A stretch of 21,546 nt of DNA from Pelargonium cotyledonis (taxonomy: Eukaryota; Streptophyta; Magnoliopsida; Geraniales; Geraniaceae): NCBI GenBank assembly GCA_036897625.1, contig JAYMTA010001142.1, forward strand, positions 1-21,546, written 5' to 3'. The number at the start of each line of letters is the position of its first letter. Positions within the stretch are counted from its first letter, which is position 1. The position numbers and the translations under genes are program-made. Of this stretch, positions 1 to 11,500 are shown piece by piece. The notes beneath the pieces are model-generated. The model saw only the letters and a list, made by a program, of their open reading frames with translations. It was not told the origin of the DNA and ran no database searches.

Positions 1-1214
1 AAATAATTAAATAATTATAAATAATTAAAAGTATTGCAAACATATAATATTCTTCCGTGCAATGCACATAATATAACCTAGTATAATATAAAATTTCAAT
101 TTTGTTGGTAGTATACAAATCAAAGATATAAAATATTGATCCAAACTTCAAGTCTGAACACTTATCAATATATTGAACCAAATTCAAAAAGAAAGAGATA
201 TTATATCAAATTGAAAATAAATATATAAATCTTGACTCCAAATCACTAGTTATTTTGGTTTCAAACAACCATTGATTATGATCGTCTCCGTTTCAGATGA
301 CGGAGGAGGGAAGGCTCGTTCTCTGTAATGATGGCCCTCTCTGTTTTGAGCTCGAGCTCATATCTGAAGAGATCCAGTGCGGAGCTCCGGTGACATGTCC
401 ATGACAAGGGAGGGAAGGAGAATGTGTTTTTGAGAGTGTGTGCTAGCATTAGATTTGGACGGCGGAGGAGGGAAAGAAGACGTACAATGGCGTGGTGTGC
501 GGGTAAAATTTATTGAAAAAATGTGTTTTGAGGGAGACAAGAGGTAATATTGGGGTAAAAATAATTGGTCAATAGTATTGCACAACAAAAAATTTCAAAA
601 TTTTTGATAAAAGTAACGTAACAATTGATACACAAATAAGTAAGTATTTTATATTTATGTGATTTAAAATTAAGTTTAACGAATAACAGCGAACAAACGT
701 GTAATATATTATCACTTTTTTTCTTAATCAGTTGAGCAGCACAATAGGAGTAACTCTTTCATTTTAACTCAAAATTCCGTTCCACGCCGTCGACAAAAAA
801 ACACGAAACGTAAAATTTGAAATTTTAAAAATAATTCACCACAGATAAACCAATTGATCCAACTAATTTAGATACATGACCATTGCATGAGGGTCTAATT
901 TATAAAATATGTATTACACGCGACTGGTCACTATAACCATATTATGATTGCCAATGCCATAACCGTACCTCCGTTCATGGCATCATGGTTCCCTAATCTC
1001 AGTTTCTTACTACTTTTGTCTGTCATCGTCCTAAACAATTGGCCACTCCTGGTTTTGCACAAAACTACCTGAAATCATAATTTAGTTCATACAACAATGA
1101 ATTGTTGTTCATACTTCCGCAGAAATTCTCTCCAAACGCAACCCTAAGCTGTTAGCGCACTACACAACTGCAACAGTGATGTGTAATTCTCTACTCTGAT
1201 CGTATCCAATCATC
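1..1214. other. Upstream flank and leader of TT9
   Basis: The stretch is AT-rich except for a GC-richer block at about 280-520 with two copies of CGGAGGAGGGAA (near 301 and 462). That block has a 33-codon plus-strand frame beginning MTEEGRLVLCND near 298 that I do not recognise. The TT9 promoter must lie here, but no TATA box or start site can be placed with confidence. No transposon boundary was resolved. Confidence 0.4.
1097..1199 (+). promoter_or_regulatory. Two possible upstream ORFs in the TT9 leader
   Basis: An ATG at 1097 opens 16 codons beginning MNCCSYFRRN and stops at 1147. An ATG at 1179 opens 6 codons (MCNSLL) and stops at 1199, 15 bases before the TT9 start at 1215. Both matter only if transcription starts upstream of them, which the sequence does not show. 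Confidence 0.3.
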
Positions 1215-4200
1215 ATGTGGTTTCCGTTCTTGAGACCCAGGGATCGTTTCTCCTTGGATGAGCTCAGGTTTGGCTTTGCTCGCGTCCTCCTCAATTCACT
1301 TTCCCTTTCCTTTTTCTTTTTATCGAATCAGCTCACTGTGAATTCTGAGAATTTTGTGAATGCTACTGTGTCGGATTTAGATTGGTTCTATAATCGAAAT
1401 TGTGTTAATTGGATTTTGAACAAGTCAAATTTTGGGCTCTTTCTGGTGAGTCCTGCTGGCAAATTCTGGATCGTTTCTTATAATGTTAAGTATGAATAAA
1501 AATGATGCGACTGCCGAAAGAAGTTCCAGTTCTTGCACAATGTAGACTGTATGTGCAAAGGAAAACAAATATGCATGACTTGTTTTTCTTCAATGCTTTT
1601 TAGATGTTGTTATCTTCCTTTGTATCTGGCAGTGGAAACACACATCTTCATATGTATTTTATTGGTTGTGGTGCTTGTTAACATTCAATGGGTTCCTATT
1701 TTATTGTTGTATTGGAACTTGGTTTCTTCTCCATAGATGTATGAGGCCCCAAGATTGAATTTATTCATCTCTTATGTGTTCAGTCTGTTGCCATCAGCTT
1801 AATTTGTTTTATTAATTATTGCAACCTCAAGTGCAGCTATTTAACTGATCAACTGCAAAAGGTACAAATTATTAATGAGGTTAACAAGGTAATGAAATCT
1901 TTTTTCTCTTCTCATCCTACTTTGGTTGAATGCCTTTAATGTCATTGCCTTTATTAGTTTCTTTATGAGTTTGTTGGTCTCACTTCCTATTCCATCTTTG
2001 AAGGATTTTGTTATTGAGGCACTGAGATCCATTGCGGAGTTGATTACATATGGCGACCAGCATGACCCTACCTTTTTTGAGTGAGACTTCGGGGTGCTTG
2101 ATGTCCCTTGATGTATTGTTATAGTCTGGAATTATATGCTGCTTGCACCCTATGCAGGTTTTTCATGGACAGGCAGGTTATGGAAGAATTTGTACGTATA
2201 ATAAAGATTAGTAGAGCAGCGACTGTTGCACTTCAGCTGTTGCAGACGATGAGCATCATGATTGAAAACCTCAAAAGTGAACATGCTATGTGTAAGCGGG
2301 TTCTTGAAGAGAGAATCTTGGCAGATCTCTTGTGTTGCCTTTTGTTGATTCTATCAATAGTGAATGCATTAATGGTTGAAGTTTTGCAGATTATATGTTC
2401 AGCAATGAACATATTAACTACCTAATAACTTATTCTTTTGACTTCCGCAATGAAGAGCTACTGTCGTACTACATATCTTTCTTAAGGTTTTCACTGCTTT
2501 GTTATCTTATGATTTCAACTTTCCCATAAATTTCTTAATACTTTCTTGCTGACTGATGTGATTCTTATTTTGTGGCTTGAAGAGCAATCAGTGGAAAGCT
2601 GAACAAGAACATAATTTCTTTGCTAGTAAAAACAGAAAAGGTAAGATTATTCTTCTTCATCCTGCTATTAACACCTTAAGTTTTCTTCGGCGTAACTCAT
2701 GATATGCAAATATAGTCAAGATGTCTAAGAGGCACTGAAACAATTTTTGATAAACTTGGTAATGCTTGTCCTGTGTTTCTTATTACAAGTCAACTGAATA
2801 AGATCATGACATAAAAGTATGAATTTAAAGAAACACAGGGGTAGCCATTCCTATGGCATTCATATGAGATCATGACATAAAAGTATAAATCGAAGTTGTA
2901 ACATATGGCATTCATTCTTAAAGATAAAATGGAGCAAATATTGTTATTTATACATAACAGGGGTAGCCCTCTCCTTTCCCATAAGCCTTCCTGACCCATT
3001 CAATAGATTTTATCTCTAGACCTCCATGAAAGAAGTTTCAAGTTCTAACCATCTGAATTTTCCCATGGGGAGAAGGAGAACTATGTTCTGGACTTCTAGT
3101 GCTTTTCTAATACCTACTATTTGTCAACTAGTTAGAGATTATGGTATCAACAGTCAAGTATGATCGAAACCAAAATATATGGAGAGTAAAGAGCTCAACT
3201 AATAATAACCATTATATATGTTTTTTCTTCTTCTTTATGTTCAAAGAAATTCGATTTCAAAATTTACTTGTTTGTTATCAAATATAGATGTTTCTTTTTT
3301 CTAGTGATTGGCAAACATATTTACTCATACACTAAGCCGGAGTTGTGACATAAGACATGTCAAGGATTGACGTTAGTATCCTTTTATTACTTTGTTAGAG
3401 TTTGAAGTAGAAGTGTTTAGAAGAGATGGTATGCAATCTATCAACAGAGGAATGTTTACTGGCTGTTTTTCACAATTTTGAATTTGTTGCGTTAAAATTA
3501 TTGAGGAACCGTAATACGTGTCATCGAGTAATATTTGGAGGGGTAAAAGTTCAGTGCCTTGTTTTGTGTATAAATTAGTTATTGGGTGAAAATTTCTGGG
3601 GTAGTAGGTTGATGTCGTTGGGTGTCCAACGAGCAAGCAATAAGTGGATGGCTACTTAGACAATGTTATAGCTACAGTGGTCAAGTTATGTCACATCTTT
3701 GCCAGTTTTTTTTTGGAAGTATTGACATAATTTTTTGTTTGCATATAGGATGAAGTAGTCTCTTTTCCACTGTATGTTGAAGCAATACGGTTTGCTTTCC
3801 ATGAAGAAAATATGATTCGCACTGCTGTGCGTGCCATAACTCTGAATGTTTATCATGGTCAGTAGCTCATGTTATGTTCCTGCTCATTTACTTTTTCTTT
3901 CCTTTCCTCCATATGCCAATGCAATATCTTTCAACTATGTCTAATTTTATTTTGGTTTTCAGTTGGAGATGATTGTGTGAATAGATACGTCGTCAGCACT
4001 CCTCATGCAGATTATTTTTCAAACTTGGTTTCTTTTTTTCGGAAGCAGTGCATTCATTTAAATGGATTGGTCTCTGAAATTCTAAAGTAAGAGTAAGATT
4101 CGTCTATTAAGTTTTGACAGTGACAACAATGTGTATTTCCTAAAAAGTATTATTTTATTTCTGAGACAGAAATCCCGGCGCAGACTCAGCATCCACCATC

Positions 4201-7200
4201 CTTGATGCTGTAGATGAAATTGAGGATAATCTCTATTATATTAGTGATGTTATTTCTGCAGGGATCCCTGATGTTGGGCAGTTAATAACAGACGACATTT
4301 TGCATATTCTTATATTTCCCTTTATTCGTCCTTCTCTATGGATTAAACCCGTTGATGTATGTTGCTTGTATTTTATTTGTTCATTTTTCTATGTACTGTG
4401 CCTTTAAATTGTAATAATGATCATGTGCACAGCTTGTTTTTATTTAACCTTTTTTAGTTCGTAAATCCAGGAAATACAGATTGGCGCCATAACTTCTCTC
4501 TATTTACTTTGTTGCATCGTGCGCATAGTTAAGATCAGAGATTTGGCGAATGCTATTGCTGCTGCTCTAGTTTGTTCACCAGAGGCCTTTGTGCTAAATC
4601 CTGAAGCCAAAATCAATGGTCAGGTACCTGGTCATGACTTTGTTCATGAAAGCCAGCAGCCAGACCTCAATAATCTTACTGAGATGGATTCTGAACATTT
4701 ACGAGTCACCGTGCCAAACTTATCTAGTTCTTCACAGATTCACCCAGAAGATATTGTAGAACATACTTGTAGCAGTTCACATATGACTTTTAGGTAACTT
4801 CATCTCAGCTAACTTCATATTTTTCGTTTGTTATGATAGTATTTATTAATATTCTGTGATGATGTGTTTGCCATTTGTTAGAGTGGCTGAAAATTAGAAG
4901 ATTGATTAGCACAGTTTGAGAGATCTTATTTATCCAGATTGAGCTGGTTTTTAGGATCTTTGATTTACTCTTTGTGTACTCAAAATTGGGTTTCACCATT
5001 GTGAATAATATGAATAATTTGCGCCCAAACTTTACATGGTATCAGTGCCTACTTCTTGAGACCTCTTCAATCTCTACCGCTGCCTGGCAGTGGTGCCAAA
5101 ACCTAATCAACCTAAATCCTAAACTTGGTATCTATAATTTACCCAGCTCCAATCCACAATATTGAATCACAAATCCTCCAAGGAGCTGTTCGTTTAATTT
5201 TTGACAAAAGAATATTGGAATGCTAGTAATTGTCAAGATATAAAATATTCAAAAATCGAGTTTTTCAAATTCTACACACCCCCTTGTAGAATTTGAAATA
5301 TTCAGATTTATTAATATTTCAATTAATTTGAGGAAAGAGGATTTATTTTTAATCCCAAATATGCCCTTTCTAAAAAAGTTAACGAACACATGAATTAGAA
5401 ATAAAAAATACCCAACCTGTCCTACTTTACTAAGAAATCACTTGAAAATAGCTAAACGAACGACCCCTAATAGTCTTTGAGCCTCTCATCCGACCAAACT
5501 ACTGCCATAACGTTGTCCCTAAGTCATGAAGACACGCTATAGAAATAGTCCCTGATTCCTGAGGTCAAGATTGCTACGTCAACAAAACTATCTCATCAAC
5601 ATCACATCAAGATAATCCAGCCACTTGGTGTCATCTTTTTATATTCTCTCCCAATTTGCTTATTAGCAGAAAAGAAGGCGTACATAAGTAGAATTGATGT
5701 ACAACTTGTGATACAAGTAATAATTTATATAAAAGTTATCAATAAGAAATCCTGAAATAAAAGCCTTGTTAACCAAAACTTCCACCAACTTATCCTAGTC
5801 CTCTATAAGTTACTCTAGTTCCATTTCTTTTCCTGATGCAGGACAGTGCGAGAATAGAAAAATAGATAGAAAAGAATGAGAAGAAATGATAGAATTCAGA
5901 CGAAAGAGGAGAAATATTAAACAAATAGGGGAAGAAGAAGAAAAGAAAAGAAGAAGGAAATCACAATCAAGTATGATTTTTCAATATCACCCAATCTACC
6001 TTAAGAAAATCATACTATACTATTTATACTAAACAAAATCAACTCATAACTAAATCTAACCAAGTTCAATCCTTAAAAATCTGACGGATTGAAATTTTTA
6101 TTTGGAGATAAACATTTCTAGACCTTTGGTTCTAATACCAATTGTAGTTCAAAACTGAAAGTAAGAAGAACAAAGAAAGAAATAGAAGGACAAGTCAGAA
6201 AAGAACTGTCTCAAAAACTGACCAAACTAAACTATTTACAAAAATATCCAACTCAAAACTAAATCTAATACTGAAAACAGTTATAGTAAAACAAATTCAG
6301 TACATAAATTAATTAATTGTTAATAACTATGCTTAAACTTGTGCCTGAAATATATACGCAAGTCTTTTTTTTACGGTCTTTCATAGTTTTGAAAAAGAAC
6401 ATTATTATGTCTGAGGCCTTAAGGACTTTAATTTATCTGCTCGTAAAGGTTGGTAATTTTCTATGACTTTTTTTTTTCTGAACCATTTTCTATGACTGTT
6501 TTAGTTACTTATATAAATTATATCTATATTTTGTAACTAAATAGCATATTTGGTATATCTGTATGCATTTCCTTGTAACAGACTAACCTGTGCAGGGAGA
6601 CACTGCTTTCTTATGTTACTAGTGGTGATGACATGCATGTTCTGGGGTCATTGAGTGTGCTTGCTACATTTTTGCAAACGAAAGGTCACACACTAAATAA
6701 TGTATCTCATCTAACCTCTGCTGTTTGAAGAAAAAAAAACTCATTTTCTTATCAAATATTTGCTTCTGTAGAGTTAGACGAATCGATGCTAGATGCACTT
6801 GGCATTCTTCCTCAGCGCAAACAACATAAGAAGCTCTTGTTGGTATGTCCTGCAGTTCAAAGTGACTTATTTGTTGGTCTTTACAAGATTAATTGGTTCT
6901 TATCATTTATAGAGTAAAACTATAATTTTGGTATTAGGGTATCAGTATATTCGGAGATTGTTTATATTATTGCTGGTCCGCTCATAAGTGTTGTTTTACA
7001 TCCTGTACTAATGATTGAATAAGTTGGAGATACTCAATGGATGCAAGTGTGATGGTATTATCTTTTGAAGCAGGGCTGGGGGATTAAAAGGATAGAATGC
7101 AAAAGATGTTTAAATTCATGAGGCTGAGGGCCTGAGGCTACATTATTGGTAGGAAAATTTGAGGAGCCCTAAAATTTTATTAATAATTAGGAGCATTATC

Positions 7201-8481
7201 TGATCAAGCTTCATTTTAAATTCATGAGTGTTTGATTGGTCATTTAACCGTATGTATTACACGAATCGGTTTGAACTGTGGTTCTTAAAGGATTGTCCGA
7301 TTAAAAAGTTTTGGTCTTCCCTAATGATTGGGCTTGAAATCCTAATCTAGCATAGCAGAACTGTTAAACCCATTAATAAAGAATTAGGCCTATGAGTGTT
7401 TAAACTCTAAACTATATTTTTTTCTTTCCATTTTCACTTAAAAGCCCAATCTAACCACTCATAGCAGGAACAGATTCCTCATTACCCAATCAAGCAAGAA
7501 AGTACCTAAAGAAGGCTAGATTTTTTATTTTTTTCCTTATGAAAGCTAGGTGACTTACTGCCCATGAGTTTAGGTCTTCACAAAGAGAAAGTATGGACTT
7601 GATAAGATTGGGTAGAGTATTGCTAATATTCTTCACACAATAGTGTTTAATTTTAAAAGTTTAGTAAGAGATATATGATTATAGGCCACAATACTAAGAA
7701 ATTATCACCTTGTTTTTATAGTTTTCAAAATTGAACTTTCAATTAACTATCCATCCACATTGCATAATACACTATTAATATTACACTAAAAATTAATGCA
7801 TATGAAGCAAAATAATGTACATTGAAACAAAGTAATTAGCTGAAAGCCTTGAATTATTTCATTAGAGAAAGCTTAAGGTATTTATACAGCTAGAGTTACA
7901 ATCAAATCCCTCAAGAATAGGATCAGAGCTAAATCCCATAAACCTAAGATTTACAATATTCAAATCTCTAACTATCTAAGATGCAGTTAGATATATACAG
8001 AAATTAAAATCCTTATTCTTTATCTAAATATTTAATTACGTTAACATACGTATATCTTCCAAAGTATATATTACTCTATTTTTTTTAAATAAAAAAATTA
8101 TGAACCATACAATTCATGGTTCAACAAATTGTTGTAATGATTCACGGTATGAACCTCTATGAGACGACCATGCTGTCAACATCATTCACAAATGGGTGAA
8201 CTATCTAAGAATTGGTAATTACAACTTGTATTTATGACAGCTTAGATGAGCTATCTGAGAATACTATGGCTGTTCAAATGTTCAATCTGTGAATTATCTT
8301 TTTTTTAAAAAAAGAAAAAATCTATAAACTAGGTTTTCTATGTTTATGTTTTGAGTAGTTGAGTTTATTACTATCACTGATGGGCAGAAAGCTTTGGTTG
8401 GTGAGGTCTCAGGGGAAGAGCAACTTTTTTCATCAGGAGATGAAAACAGTGGGCAGCTTCATAACTATCTGATGAAGCTCA

Positions 8482-8526
<45 letters not shown>

Positions 8527-11500
8527 CAACATTTTTGTTGCGGCATTTATGGATATCTTGATCTCACTGTAAACATTTTTTTTGAGACATCTATGGATAT
8601 CTTGACACATAATTGAATGAGATAACTTATCAAAGTAGCTGAGTTTTCTGGAAAATGTTGAAGGTAAATGTGTCCAAGACAAATGTGATGTGCTTCCATT
8701 AATGTGCAGAAAGCGATTTGAGGGAAAACCAAATCCTCTCTTTTGCATTTCTTGCTTACTGATCCAACGACTAATGCCTGCTGGAACTTTTTTCATGGTA
8801 CAAACTGTACTTGCAATACATTTTCTAAGGAAGACACAGAAAATAGAAAATTTTGATCTTAATGAGTCGTTATTGGAATTCACTTTCATCAGTTGAGTTT
8901 TCTGTTAAGTTTAACTCGTTTCTGTATCAAAAAATAAAATTAGCAAAATCTTACATGCCAAAGTTATCTGATAGCTAGAGGTTGACTCCTCGATGCTTTG
9001 ATTGGATTGGTATTGTCATCTCAGAGATGTGTTGTTCTCAGTGTCTGTTTTGACCCTCCGACCAACCCCCCTTAAGATAGCAACTAGAAATAAAACCTGC
9101 AATTGTTTTCGTTATCAGTGTGGCCTCGTACCTCGGGGCACTATATAGTGCTTGAACTTTTAGCTATGCTGTGGAGTTTGAACGTGCTTATTGTCGTTTA
9201 GAAATCAACTTTTTCATGGATGGCTGCAATTATGGAAGACTTTTTGTTTGATTGGTTCAGTTGATCAGAAGGCTTGTGTTTTTAAGCTTACCCATAGATA
9301 TATCCCTTTTTTCTCCTTTTATATAATATATTTCAGATTCATTTATTTTCACCATGCACTGTTTCTTAAAATTGCTACAACTCTTTATAGTTATGGTGGG
9401 GGTTTCTCCTATTGTCTCTCCTTTTTCGCAATATACTTCAGATTCCTTTATTTTCACCATGCACTGTATCTTAATTGCTACAACTCTTTATAGTTGTGGG
9501 GGGCTCTCCCACTCCCATCTGAATCAACGAACTTTCGTCACTACAGGATACCCCAATGGTTAGAACTTTATAGTTTGTACTCGCCAATTGAGATTGTGAG
9601 TTTGAATCTCATTTGATGGGGTTGAGAGGGATTATGGGAAAATGGGAGGGCCACTCCCTATTGTGTACCTCAATGTCCTACTCTGCTATCATTTGTCCAA
9701 AAACAAAAACCCTGACTTTTGATAATTACTCCCTTAATTCCAAAATAAGTGTCTTATTTGACTTTTCTCTTTTGTAAAGATTAAGGATAATATAATTAGT
9801 GTTTGACTTTCCTACATGTGCCCTTCTGTGACTTTATTGTTGCAAACTCAAGTGGTTATAGCTACCATATACAATGGATACTGTTTTTTATTTTTTACAA
9901 TGGATACTGTTAGTAATTCAAACATATTCACTTTTAAAAAAGGGAAAGCGTGCACTTATTTTGGGAAAATGAAATATAATATAGTGGACTTTGTATCGGG
10001 GCGCAGGAAGTACAATTACCAAACCAATTGGTTCACTTCAGATATGTCATAGATATTACATTATGCTATTTACAGTATTGTTAAATGGAAGTTGCTGGAT
10101 TATGTATGTATTAAGAAATGTAATTTTTTGGATTTACTTTGAATAAGACAATGGAAAGCTATTATTCTTTCAGTTCTCCAATGTAATTTTATGTTTTCTT
10201 GTTCTGTAATGGTTGTGTTATTGCAGTGTATCCATATATTGCTTACAGTCTTATACTACTTTAGCTTTATTTTTGCAGGAGTACTATGGTGTGCTGTGTT
10301 CTTTTCTGGTAGTGGGAGCAAGTCCTCGTATACAAAGATTTCAGGTAACCTTTCCATTTACTGTGTAGATTAAGTAGCTGATTTTATGTTTCAGAGACAT
10401 TTGTCTATCTCAACTAGGGGTGTAATTGAGCCGAATCAAGCCTAGAATTGTCAGGGTTCGGCTCAGGTCGATACTTTTTTACTCGGCCCAACCTCGAATG
10501 AGCTTATAAATTTTGGGTTTACTCGATGAGATTTTATGACAGATTAAAATTAATTAAATTTTAAAATAAAACTATTAGTATATGCCAATGGGCAATGAAC
10601 TTGAATAATATTATTTAACGTGATACATATCCAAATATTAGATAGATGGTACTTGTATGCATGATATACATATCCAAATATTAGATATATGATACCTGTA
10701 TGCATGATACATATTTTATGACATTATGGGTTGCAAATATTACAAACTTAAAATTATACAATTAATTCATAAAATGAAGATAATAACAAATTTTAGTTTC
10801 ACTTTAATCTCACCTATTAATGAACTTCCCAAATTCTCTAGATAATGGTTAAGGTTCCTAATGATGGATGATCAGTATTCAGTTGAGTTGTAGGTGATCA
10901 ACATGAAACTTGAGATACCATAATTCAATTGTAGTTTGTAGTTGATGTTATTACTTAATATATTTAGCTCATCTATTTTATATTTATACAATGTGGGACT
11001 AAAGTCACCCACTTCAACACTCCCCCTCACGTTTGCAGCTGCAAGTCATCTGAGTGTTTCTAGTGCATTCAACCTAAGCTTGGTGGAGAACTATTGCTGT
11101 AGGTGCAGGCCCATCAGACTGTCATCAAGACTTAGTGACAAATAGGCCAAAAACTTCTGGTTGAAGGTGAGGACGTCCAAGAGGGTGACCAATTTAGTAG
11201 AACCTTTATATAATGAAGGAGATTATTAAGACCTTGTGTATGGAGATACTGTAAGGAATTGGTTAATCAAAAGAGCTTATTGTTGGCCTATGAGGAAATC
11301 TCTTTAAAGAAAAAAAAAAGAAAAAAAAAGAGCTTATTGTTCCCAAAATATGAGACAGACGAGGACTGGCTATGAAATAGTATCTTCCATACTAGATGTA
11401 CTGTTCATGATGGCAAGAAGGTTTTGAGTTGAGCATTGACTATGGCAGTTGCAAGAATTCTGTTTCCATATTGCAGTGGAAAGTTAAAGGTAAAACCAAA

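Noticed and set aside
1215..1499. 94-codon frame as a stand-alone small protein
   Set aside because: The first 17 codons are TT9 exon 1. The remainder is read-through of intron 1 past a good donor at 1268.
8479..8889. 136-codon minus-strand frame with an Arg-Glu repeat start
   Set aside because: Its N-terminal repeat is just the TC microsatellite read on the other strand. The rest crosses a TT9 intron and a tandem duplication, with no recognisable domain.
9549..9608. tRNA gene on the plus strand
   Set aside because: The box spacing is tRNA-like but both boxes carry a mismatch and no cloverleaf closes. It is better explained as a SINE.
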